NCBI RefSeq assembly: GCF_012926525.1
Contig: NZ_JABBNI010000025.1
Span: 124,001 to 188,000, forward strand
Source: Clostridium muellerianum
Lineage (GTDB): Bacteria; Bacillota; Clostridia; Clostridiales; Clostridiaceae
Length of the DNA: 64,000 nt
Reading direction: 5' to 3'
In this document: in pieces, positions 56,899-64,000 of the stretch
Position numbering within the stretch: the first letter of the stretch is position 1
How the letters are laid out: each line of letters starts with the position of its first letter
Position numbers and translations under genes: made by a program
The notes under the pieces: model-generated
Seen by the model: only the letters and a program-made list of their open reading frames with translations
Told to the model about the DNA's origin: nothing
Database searches by the model: none

Positions 56899-58527
56899 TT
56901 ATTTCAGTTGTTTCCAATCTTCAGCATAGCTTTCCAATATTTTGCGAATAATTTCTCCAATTTTTGAATAACATTCGTCACTTAAATTTGCAAGAGATAT
57001 TCTTATGGACCATTCAGTTCCATGAAAACCACTACCGCTTAAAAGCACAATAGAAGATTCTTCTGCTAACCTCATCAAAACATCTATTGGTCTATAATTA
57101 TTTCTTAAATAGTTGGCAAATTCCTCACTATAGTTATATTTAGCCCATTCTAATAAATCGAACTGAGTATAATATGCAGCATCAAATGGATCCTTTGTAA
57201 GTTCCAATCCTAATCCTTTAAACAATAATTTTTGACGACGATGGCAAATATCTTTAGTTAACTTTTTATATCTATTTTCTTTATCTACTAAAGAAAACAA
57301 TGAAAAAAATGCCATTTGCACCTGCTGAGGTGTAGACAATCCTGCAGTATGATTAAGAGCTACCTGCCTACTATCTGCTACAATTCTATCAATAAAAGGA
57401 ATTGTCTCAGGATTAGTTGAAATTCCAGAATAACGTATTCTTGCCCTTTCCTTTTTATCTGCATCAAGTTCTCTAAGTAACTTATCAAATACATTGTTTT
57501 CATATAATGCAATAGTTCCAAGTCTCCAACCTGTTACTCCAAAATATTTTGAAAAAGAGTATACACCAATGGTATTGTAAGGTAAATCAGCCATTAAAGA
57601 ATGAAAATCATCTACAAAAGTACCATATACGTCATCTGAAATAATCATAAGATTAGGATTATGCTTTTCCACAATTTCTTTTAAATCTTTTACTATTTCT
57701 GGCTTCATTGCTACAGAAAGAGGATTACTTGGATTAACTATAAATAAGGCTTTTATGCTTGGGTCACAAAGTTTTTCAAGTTCTGAATGAGAATATTGTC
57801 CTGTATGTGTTCCATTTTCGCCCACTTCTTCAGCTAAAAGCTCAACTACTTCAAAATTGTATCTTGGTAAATGAGGAATTTCTAAATATGGTGTAAAAAT
57901 TGGTGCCATAAGTGCAATTTTATCGCCCTTTGACAATATATTGTTTGCAATTAAACTGTCAAAAATATAGCACATTCCTGCAGTAGCTCCTTCCACTGCA
58001 AATAAATCAAACTTTCTTTCTAGTGGCTCATTATAACATAGTTCCTGAATTAAATAATCATGAACTATACTTTCAACATGTTTAAGCATTCTATCTGGCA
58101 CTGGATAATTATCTCCAATGATTCCATCTGCTAGTTCATATATCCAATCATCAGCATCAAAACATTTTACTGTCACACCATAATTAATCATTCTTCTTAA
58201 AAGTTCGATTCCTGGTGCATTTTTATTTTTATTTAAGAACTCTAAAAATCTAGCTGCAATACCTGATTTTTGAGGCATGCCACCTAAGTCATTATTACTC
58301 CACACCCTTCGACTTTCTTCCACAGCAAACTGACCAAAGGTAAAAAAAGCTTCTCTAGGTGTTGCTGCAATCCAGTTAGGATTTCCTCTACCTGCATCTA
58401 ATAGTGAATGTGCACCACTTTCTTTGCATTCTTCAGCTAAACTTATTAATCTATCTTTAAGTTCAAAAGGACTAATTTTTCCATAAACCCTTTCTATTTC
58501 TTCACGTTGAAGATTATAGTTATCCAT
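56899..58527 (-). CDS. aspD: aspartate 4-decarboxylase / aspartate aminotransferase
   Basis: 542 residues, the length of AspD-type bifunctional enzymes and clearly longer than ordinary aminotransferases. Fold type I PLP enzyme with FIVNPSNPLSVAMKPE, LMIISDDVYGTFVDDF and the PLP lysine in GVYSFSKYFGVTGWRLG. LLDAGRGNPNWIAATPREAF near the N-terminus is characteristic. It converts aspartate to alanine and CO2, and can transaminate. With asparaginase encoded nearby, an Asn to Asp to Ala route is likely. GGAGGG precedes the ATG. Confidence 0.93.
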   Translation of the reverse strand: MDNYNLQREEIERVYGKISPFELKDRLISLAEECKESGAHSLLDAGRGNPNWIAATPREAFFTFGQFAVEESRRVWSNNDLGGMPQKSGIAARFLEFLNKNKNAPGIELLRRMINYGVTVKCFDADDWIYELADGIIGDNYPVPDRMLKHVESIVHDYLIQELCYNEPLERKFDLFAVEGATAGMCYIFDSLIANNILSKGDKIALMAPIFTPYLEIPHLPRYNFEVVELLAEEVGENGTHTGQYSHSELEKLCDPSIKALFIVNPSNPLSVAMKPEIVKDLKEIVEKHNPNLMIISDDVYGTFVDDFHSLMADLPYNTIGVYSFSKYFGVTGWRLGTIALYENNVFDKLLRELDADKKERARIRYSGISTNPETIPFIDRIVADSRQVALNHTAGLSTPQQVQMAFFSLFSLVDKENRYKKLTKDICHRRQKLLFKGLGLELTKDPFDAAYYTQFDLLEWAKYNYSEEFANYLRNNYRPIDVLMRLAEESSIVLLSGSGFHGTEWSIRISLANLSDECYSKIGEIIRKILESYAEDWKQLK

Positions 58528-58695
58528 AATTTCCCTCCTGCTTAATTTATCTTTACTTTAAAAGTTGTTATATTATTTGAATACTTACCATATTTCTATT
58601 ATTTTTATTAAACATCTATTATTTTGATTAAATATATAGTTTTTTAATTCATCTACTTTGTGAATAAAGAACTTCTATAATCCTAATAATTCAAC

Positions 58696-58820
58696 ATCAA
58701 GTGATTCTTAGACTCAGATGAAGTTTACCTTCTGTAATACCTATTTTCGGAGCTAGACAATTTCAATATTTTCCATTCAAAGATAATATAAATGTTACTA
58801 GCTGTAGTCGTCGGATAAAT
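58696..58820 (+). repeat. dispersed structured repeat, copy B (degenerate)
   Basis: The left end ATCAAGTGATTCTTAGACTC with AGATGAAGTTT and the right end GTCGTCGGATAAAT match copy A, but the middle has diverged. It lies between aspD and lrp; its right end abuts the lrp stop codon. Confidence 0.55.
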
Positions 58821-59275
58821 TAAGATTGTACTTGATCACATTTTAAATCAACTTCAACTTTATCTTTTACCACCGAAGAAAGTATTATAAATGTCTCTGT
58901 GTTTCCAAATCTCTGTATTTTCTCAACTAATTTTTCTAATTCCACAATACTTGCAAGCCTAGCTTTAAGAATTTTGCAATAAGGTCCAGTAACATGATGA
59001 CATTCTACTATTGAATGTTCAGTACTTATAAATTCCATAAACTTTTTAGTATTTTGTACTTTCATATCTAAGTTTATAAGCACATTAATATTTTTCCCTA
59101 GTTTCTCATAGTTTATAATAGCTTTATATCCGGATATAATATTGGCATCTTCAAGCCTTTTTATCCTTTCTGTTACTGCTGGTGCACTCAACGATACTTT
59201 TTGTGCTAGTTCTTTCATTGATATTCTTCCATCCTCAAGAAGTATTTCAATTATTTTATAATCAGTAATATCCAT
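58820..59275 (-). CDS. Lrp/AsnC family transcriptional regulator
   Basis: About 151 residues. N-terminal helix-turn-helix (DYKIIEILLEDGRISMKELA, SLSAPAVTERIKRLEDANII) and C-terminal RAM/ACT-like ligand domain. Lrp/AsnC proteins sense amino acids and often control the operon they sit in. It lies between asparaginase and aspartate decarboxylase genes, so asparagine or aspartate is the likely signal. ATG at 59275 has GGGGGTG before it; a TTG five codons upstream overlaps that site. Confidence 0.92.
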   Translation of the reverse strand: MDITDYKIIEILLEDGRISMKELAQKVSLSAPAVTERIKRLEDANIISGYKAIINYEKLGKNINVLINLDMKVQNTKKFMEFISTEHSIVECHHVTGPYCKILKARLASIVELEKLVEKIQRFGNTETFIILSSVVKDKVEVDLKCDQVQS

Positions 59276-59301
59276 AAAACACACCCCCAAAAAAGATGTT
59301 T

Positions 59302-60282
59302 CTAATAAAAACTTTTCTCAAATATGTCTTTTATTTTATTTAAATCTTTTGTAAATCCTAAGGCGGCTATAAGTTTAATTCTAGCCTTCTGTCCAGGTAA
59401 ATTATCTCCAAGAATAACACCTTTTTCAGTAAGTTCTCTTCCTGCACCTTCATAGCCATAGTCAGCAGAAACTTTACCCATAGGACATCTAGAAACCAAA
59501 ACTACAGGTATATTTTTACTTAAAGCATATTCTACACCACAGACCATCTTAGGTGGAATATTCCCTCTTCCCATACCTTCAATTACTATTCCATGACTTC
59601 CAGCATCTACACAAAACCTTAAAATGCTATCATCCATACCACAACCACATTTTATAAGGGCTACATTACTATCAACTTTTTCTGCAGGAATATACTGCTT
59701 TTTATTATAACTGTAATAAAAATTGACTTTATTATTATCAACAATTCCAACAGGTCCAAAATCCATGCTTTTAAAAGTATCTAATGAATGTGTGTTAGTT
59801 TTAGTTACTTGGGAAGCAGCATGTACTTCTTTATTCATAACCACCATTACACCTCTATTAACTGAATCCTCTGATATTACAGTATTTACTGCATCTATTA
59901 AGTTAGGAGGACCATCCCATCCTAAGTCAGAACTACTTTTCATTGAACCCACAAATACTATAGGTTTTGAACCATTATAGGTTAAATCTACAAGATATGC
60001 AGTTTCCTCTAAAGAATCTGTACCATGAGTAACAACTACTCCATCATATCCTTCAACTTCAACTTTCTTACTTATTAATTTAGATAACTTCATCATTTTT
60101 TCTGGAGTCATATGTGGGCCTGGTATCATACCAAAATTTAAAAAATCTATATTTGCAATTTTCTCTATACCTGGGGTTAACTTAAGTATATCTTCACCAC
60201 TCATAGATGGCACTGCCACATTATTTTCATCTCTTTTCATGGATATTGTTCCACCAGTAAATATAATAATTACCTTTTTCAT
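59302..60282 (-). CDS. ansA: type I L-asparaginase
   Basis: About 326 residues. The first catalytic Thr is in IIFTGGTISM; the second is in VVTHGTDSLEETAYLVDLT, with Asp and Lys (VFVGSMKSSSDLGWDGPPNL) after it. VVLVSRCPMGKVSADYGYEG is typical of the C-terminal domain. No signal peptide: a cytoplasmic enzyme that gives aspartate and ammonia. I take ATG at 60282 with AAAAGGAG; the frame is open to 60333 but without a ribosome site there. It is the first gene of the asparagine-aspartate group. Confidence 0.93.
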   Translation of the reverse strand: MKKVIIIFTGGTISMKRDENNVAVPSMSGEDILKLTPGIEKIANIDFLNFGMIPGPHMTPEKMMKLSKLISKKVEVEGYDGVVVTHGTDSLEETAYLVDLTYNGSKPIVFVGSMKSSSDLGWDGPPNLIDAVNTVISEDSVNRGVMVVMNKEVHAASQVTKTNTHSLDTFKSMDFGPVGIVDNNKVNFYYSYNKKQYIPAEKVDSNVALIKCGCGMDDSILRFCVDAGSHGIVIEGMGRGNIPPKMVCGVEYALSKNIPVVLVSRCPMGKVSADYGYEGAGRELTEKGVILGDNLPGQKARIKLIAALGFTKDLNKIKDIFEKSFY

Positions 60283-60593
60283 TAAACTGCTCCTTTTTAT
60301 TAAGTATTTACTACGAAATAATGAATTCATCATTTAAAGTAACTTTATTTTAACACAGTAAACCTACCTAGTACATACATAAAACAAACCTTTAAATTAT
60401 ATTTACTTTATTTAATTACTCATTTTTATTAATTTAATTTATTTTTTAAAAAACAATATATCTTTGTAATATTGTTTGCAAATAAAAAACTTTTATGTAA
60501 ATTAACCTAAATAGAAAATTAAATTTATTATGTTTATTTAATTATAATAATTTACATAATACTTTTTTGTGCAGAAAATAAAGAATCCCTATA
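60283..60593. other. intergenic region upstream of the asparaginase gene
   Basis: Extremely AT-rich, about 310 bp. It must contain the ansA promoter but I cannot choose one reliably. No gene or RNA motif seen. Confidence 0.4.
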
Positions 60594-60640
60594 TAATAAA
60601 AAAGTTAGTAAGTAGTTTTACAAACCTACTTACTAACTTT
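60594..60640 (-). terminator. terminator of xpt
   Basis: AAGTTAGTAAGTAG and CTACTTACTAACTT (60602-60615, 60626-60639) form a perfect 14-bp stem, followed by T-rich sequence on the minus strand. It lies about 75 bp after the xpt stop. Confidence 0.85.
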
Positions 60641-60714
60641 GCATTATATATAACTTGTGCCTTTTAGTATTATTTACAACTTATTTACTTTTCATACTAC
60701 ATCTTTAATAATAA

Positions 60715-61287
60715 TTACTTTACAAATTCAATTAGTCCTTTTTCCAATTTAGCAATACGCGCTAAAGAATACAAGTCATATCCCTTATTCTCTATAATAT
60801 CATGACCTGGTTGAAAAGATTTTTCAATTACAATTCCTATTCCTGAAACTTTAGCTCCTGCTTCCTCAACTAAACGTGCTGCTCCAAGTGCAGCTTCTCC
60901 ATTTGCAAGGAAATCATCAATAATTAATATATTATCTTCCTTTGTAATATATTTTTTAGATAATGTTAACTCATAATCGTTACCTTTAGTAAATGAATGT
61001 ACAGTAGTTTGATAAACATCCCCATCTGAATTTTTTCCTCTTTGTTTTTTTAATGTTACCATTGGTAAATCCATTTGCATTGCAGTCATAACTGTTGGAG
61101 CTATTCCTGAACTTTCAATGGTAAATACCTTAGTAATTCCTCGATCTTTAAAATAGTTTTTAAAATTAGTTCCTATTTCATACATTAATTTGGGATCTAC
61201 TTGATGATTCAAAAAAGAATCAACTTTCAATACAGTTGAGGACAATGCTAGTCCTTCTTCTAAAATTCTTTTGCACAATGTTTCCAT
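60715..61287 (-). CDS. xpt: xanthine phosphoribosyltransferase
   Basis: 190 residues, the family length. Starts [20 protein letters not shown] and has [15 protein letters not shown]; the PRPP loop is [16 protein letters not shown]. It makes XMP from xanthine and PRPP for purine salvage. GAGGTGA precedes the ATG. The guanine-type riboswitch expected for this gene lies about 660 bp upstream, with two dispersed repeats in between. A terminator follows the gene. Confidence 0.95.
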   Translation of the reverse strand: METLCKRILEEGLALSSTVLKVDSFLNHQVDPKLMYEIGTNFKNYFKDRGITKVFTIESSGIAPTVMTAMQMDLPMVTLKKQRGKNSDGDVYQTTVHSFTKGNDYELTLSKKYITKEDNILIIDDFLANGEAALGAARLVEEAGAKVSGIGIVIEKSFQPGHDIIENKGYDLYSLARIAKLEKGLIEFVK

Positions 61288-61486
61288 TATAGTATCACCT
61301 CATACATTTTTTGTTTGACTTTACAAGTCTAAAGATTAAATTCCGGCTGCAGCCAATATGCCTATTACTGTTTTGGGATTGTATTACATAATACTATCAA
61401 GAACTGCAATATATATACCCTAATAAGATTATCAATAACTATATCTTATAACTAATTCTGCAAGCTAACCGAATATCTGTCTCTTT

Positions 61487-61676
61487 ATTTATCCGATCGC
61501 TACCATTGCTAATACCTCCATCTTCTTTGAGTGGGGGATAAGCACTGCTACGCGCCTGGATAAGTTCTTCTAAGACTCAGATGGGTTAAATGTCTAAATG
61601 ACATTTAACGAGCTTTTGCTCAGGTAAGAGGTATTCCTCACAAGCAAACTCCACCTGAGTCTAAGAATCACTTGAT
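61487..61676 (-). repeat. dispersed structured repeat, copy C
   Basis: On the minus strand it starts ATCAAGTGATTCTTAGACTC and ends AGCGATCGGATAAAT, matching copy A end to end. The first hairpin carries an extra palindromic insert (GTTAAATGTC with GACATTTAAC), and the second domain is shorter. Conserved parts include TTATCCAGGCGCGTAGCAG, TATCCCCCA and ATTAGCAATGGTAGC. Confidence 0.7.
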
Positions 61677-61760
61677 TCTTAATTCCATATGTAATTTTCT
61701 TATGGATTTTAAGAAATATTAATCATACATAGAACTCTGCATATATCTTTTAGCTTACTT

Positions 61761-61800
61761 ATAAAAAAACACCTCAATATAAAATTGAGGTGTTTTTTTT
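61761..61800 (-). terminator. hairpin terminator in the xpt leader
   Basis: AACACCTCAAT and ATTGAGGTGTT form an 11-bp stem with T-runs on both sides. On the minus strand it lies between the riboswitch plus copy D and xpt, where the riboswitch's own terminator should be. A short GAGGU at the end of the aptamer could pair with ACCUC of this stem. Confidence 0.75.
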
Positions 61801-61812
61801 AGACAATAGATA

Positions 61813-61926
61813 TTTTATCCAATGGCTGCTCATCCGTAACACGCCTCTGGATAAGTTCTTCCTCTGCTCAGATGAAAAGAAGTTTTTCTCTTAAACAAAT
61901 TCCACCTGAATCTTAGAATCACTTGA
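61813..61926 (-). repeat. dispersed structured repeat, copy D (short form)
   Basis: On the minus strand ATCAAGTGATTCTAAGATTC begins the copy and CCATTGGATAAAA ends it. The hairpin and TTATCCAGAGGCGTG are kept, but the long second domain is largely missing. It starts about 24 bp after the aptamer of the guanine-type riboswitch. Confidence 0.6.
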
Positions 61927-61949
61927 TACCTAAAAACCCAAATTAATAC

Positions 61950-62015
61950 CTCGTAGTCTGCTAATTAACGGTAGCAGGTAGAAACCTTCGGACCATTTCT
62001 CCGAATATATACGAG
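61950..62015 (-). ncRNA. purine riboswitch, guanine/xanthine type
   Basis: The minus-strand RNA matches the purine aptamer: P1 CUCGUA/UACGAG, GUUUCUACC in the J2/3 region, ACCGUUAAUU in loop 3 and GACUAC before P1. The base that distinguishes ligands is C (GAC, not GAU), which points to guanine. P2 CUUCGG/CCGAAG-type pairing and P3 UGCU/AGCA are visible. It heads the transcript of xpt. Confidence 0.9.
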
Positions 62016-62088
62016 CTTTGCATGATATATGACATTATATCACATTTTGTCAATAAGTACATTCTTTATTTTAGTTTCTTTAATATTT

Positions 62089-62108
62089 CGTTAGAAAATC
62101 GTAAGAAA
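62089..62108 (+). promoter_or_regulatory. 11-bp-spaced direct repeats upstream of the serine hydrolase gene
   Basis: CGTTAGAAA (62089) and CGTAAGAAA (62100) repeat with an 11-bp period, the usual spacing for OmpR/PhoB-type regulators. A TATAAT at 62127-62132 follows, so the sites are placed for an activator. Confidence 0.4.
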
Positions 62109-62189
62109 TTAGTTAATTTATCTTTATATAATTAGTGTAAATTTAAATACATGATAAACACAAAAACATTTATGGAAGGTGGATTAACT

Positions 62190-64000
62190 ATGAAAATAAA
62201 AAAATCAACAGAAAGAACATTTTCATTTTTTATGAGTTTACTAATGATACTCTCTTTTGTAGTAAATTTTAATAGTACTGTTTATGGAGATGAACTTGAA
62301 AATAGTAATGTAGATATAAAAACAACAAAAAATTTTAATGGACCTATAAATGAAAAAGAAATAGAATTATTCTCAGATAAGTTTTTTACCCAAAATATGA
62401 AAAAAAATAATGTACCAGGTGCTGCAATTGTTGTAGTAAAAGATGGTAAAGTAATTTTTAAAAAGGGATATGGATATGCTAACATTGAAAAAAAAGTACC
62501 AATTGATCCTGATAAAACAGTATTTAGAAATGGTTCAGTAGGTAAATTATTTACAGCAGCAGCTGTTATGCAGCTATACGAAAAAGGACTAATAAATTTA
62601 GATGATAATGTAAATAACTATTTAAAAACTTTTAAGGTTAATAATAAATTTTCTAAACCCGTTACCTTTGCAAACATTATGACACACAGCAGCGGACTGG
62701 ACAGCGGTTGTGAAATTGGAGGAGCTTCCAAAAGTAAGCTTAACCAAATTTCTTATGAAAATTATATGAAGACTCATGTACCTAATGTAATAAATGAACC
62801 CGGAACAATTACAAATTACTCCAACAGTGGATACAATCTACTTGGCTATCTTATAGAAAAAATTTCAGGAATGTCCTACGAAAACTATATGCAAAAGAAT
62901 ATTTTCGATGCTTTAAACATGAAAAATAGTAATGTAGTATCAAAAGTAGAAAATATGGCTTCAGGATATAATTTTGAAAATGGTTCCTTAAATACTGTAA
63001 ATTATACTGGATATGAACCCTCTTTAGGTTGTGGAAGTATAAATTCAACTGTAATTGATATGGCTAATTTTATGATTGCAAATTTACAAAATGGTAAACT
63101 TGGTGATAATCAAATATTAAATGAAAGTACTTCAAAGCTAATGCAAAAGCAGCATTTTACAAATAACACTGATTTACCTGGAATGGCATATGGTTTTATT
63201 CAAAACTATAAAAATAACCAGAAGATAATTAAACATGAAGGAGCTGTTAATGGTTTTATAACTTCAATGTTTTTAATGCCTGAACATAATTTAGGATTTT
63301 ATGTAGCTACTAATAGTTTAAATCCTATTACATTTCAATTTGAAGATGCTTTTGTAAATCATTATTACCCTTTAAAACAAAATAAACTTATAAATCCGCC
63401 TTCTAACTTTAAAGAAAAAACTCATGAATATGCTGGAACATACAGAGAATATCATGACGTTTCAAAAAGCTATATTACAAAATGCTTTGCTTTATTTGGC
63501 GATGATTATGAAGTTAAAATTGAAGATAATAAAAATGGTACTCTTACAATGAAAGGAATGTCTATGGAAAAAGTACCTTTTTCCACAAAACTTGTTCAAA
63601 TTAAACCTATGCTTTTTCAGAGGCAGGATAACCTTGAATATGTTGCTTTTAGAAAAGATAAAAGTGGACATGTAACTCATTTATTTAGTGGAAATACTCC
63701 TGAAGAATCTTTTGAAAAGACTAAGTGGTATGAAAATCAAAAATTAAATTTATGCTTACTTGCTGGAAGTTTATTAATTTTTGCAATAACATCCTTAGTT
63801 TGTTTTAGTAAATTTATTATAAGAATTATAAGAAGAAAGACCTGCCAGGATTCAAAATTATTGATTTTAGCAAAGTTATCTTTAAAAACATCATGTTTTT
63901 TTAACACATTATGTACTATGGGAATTTTTGCAGTTTTAATACATGTAGGCTATGATATGAATTTTGGACTGCCAAATATATTTTATGCTTTACTTTCAGG
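62190..64000 (+). CDS. secreted/membrane class C beta-lactamase-like serine hydrolase, partial
   Basis: 603 codons to the window edge, no stop reached. A signal peptide covers about residues 1-33. The penicillin-binding fold motifs are in order: SxxK as SVGK (in FRNGSVGKLFTAAAV), YxN as YSN (TNYSNSGYNLLGYL) and HEG (IKHEGAVNG) in place of KTG. After residue about 515 the protein has membrane segments (LCLLAGSLLIFAITSLVCF and more), so it is an anchored, outward-facing enzyme. Relatives are D-Ala or D-amino-acid peptidases and esterases rather than true lactamases. GGAAGGTGG precedes the ATG. Confidence 0.9.
   Translation, partial: MKIKKSTERTFSFFMSLLMILSFVVNFNSTVYGDELENSNVDIKTTKNFNGPINEKEIELFSDKFFTQNMKKNNVPGAAIVVVKDGKVIFKKGYGYANIEKKVPIDPDKTVFRNGSVGKLFTAAAVMQLYEKGLINLDDNVNNYLKTFKVNNKFSKPVTFANIMTHSSGLDSGCEIGGASKSKLNQISYENYMKTHVPNVINEPGTITNYSNSGYNLLGYLIEKISGMSYENYMQKNIFDALNMKNSNVVSKVENMASGYNFENGSLNTVNYTGYEPSLGCGSINSTVIDMANFMIANLQNGKLGDNQILNESTSKLMQKQHFTNNTDLPGMAYGFIQNYKNNQKIIKHEGAVNGFITSMFLMPEHNLGFYVATNSLNPITFQFEDAFVNHYYPLKQNKLINPPSNFKEKTHEYAGTYREYHDVSKSYITKCFALFGDDYEVKIEDNKNGTLTMKGMSMEKVPFSTKLVQIKPMLFQRQDNLEYVAFRKDKSGHVTHLFSGNTPEESFEKTKWYENQKLNLCLLAGSLLIFAITSLVCFSKFIIRIIRRKTCQDSKLLILAKLSLKTSCFFNTLCTMGIFAVLIHVGYDMNFGLPNIFYALLS

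Noticed and set aside
61288-61430. A purine riboswitch directly before xpt
   Set aside because: No aptamer core is found here; the real aptamer is at 61950-62015.
62190-64000. Serine hydrolase as a true beta-lactamase
   Set aside because: It has HEG in place of KTG and a C-terminal membrane region, more like a cell-wall peptidase or esterase.

Overview
The window reads as a chromosomal segment of a low-GC Firmicute, most likely Clostridium sensu stricto. Evidence: strongly AT-rich codon use, strong purine-rich Shine-Dalgarno sites, tandem leucine T-box leaders, a c-di-GMP-II riboswitch and Clostridium-like protein sequences. The species cannot be named from the sequence alone.

1-18.2 kb: exopolysaccharide (EPS) locus, almost all on the minus strand. 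It holds a Wzz-like chain-length regulator and a CpsD-type tyrosine kinase, a membrane 4,6-dehydratase, UDP-glucose dehydrogenase with a UDP-glucuronate 4-epimerase, three GT4 glycosyltransferases, a FemAB-like acyltransferase, a DUF2334 deacetylase-like protein, a MurJ-family flippase and a Wzy-like polymerase. A beta-helix protein and the start of an LCP-like protein follow. Two paralogous LuxR-type regulators sit upstream. One has lost its phospho-acceptor Asp and is preceded by a c-di-GMP-II riboswitch with its own terminator.

18.2-23.4 kb: small accessory genes (HutD, MocR-type regulator, nitroreductase, YciI, two GNAT genes) with one copy of a dispersed structured repeat.

23.6-46.4 kb: defence island. 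A type 1 BREX set (brxA, brxB, brxC, pglX, pglZ, brxL) keeps its usual order, but an island of about 8.5 kb separates pglX from pglZ. The island contains a split HipA-like kinase whose N-subdomain is fused to a HIRAN domain, a complete type II-C CRISPR system (tracrRNA, cas9, cas1, cas2, 27 repeats with 26 spacers) and a deleted ATPase remnant. pglX is out of frame at a tract of 7-nt repeats next to an A7 run, and gain of one heptad or one A would restore it. I therefore suggest BREX is phase-variable here. A Uma2-like nuclease gene is divergent from brxA.

46.5-61.3 kb: metabolism. A VanW protein is followed by an ilvC-leuACDB-ilvBN branched-chain amino acid operon behind two tandem Leu(CUC) T-boxes and an unknown 65-residue protein. 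An asparaginase-Lrp-aspartate decarboxylase group and xanthine phosphoribosyltransferase follow.

61.3-64 kb: the xpt leader, which has a guanine-type riboswitch and two copies of the dispersed repeat, one apparently lodged between aptamer and terminator. The window ends inside a secreted class C beta-lactamase-like serine hydrolase.
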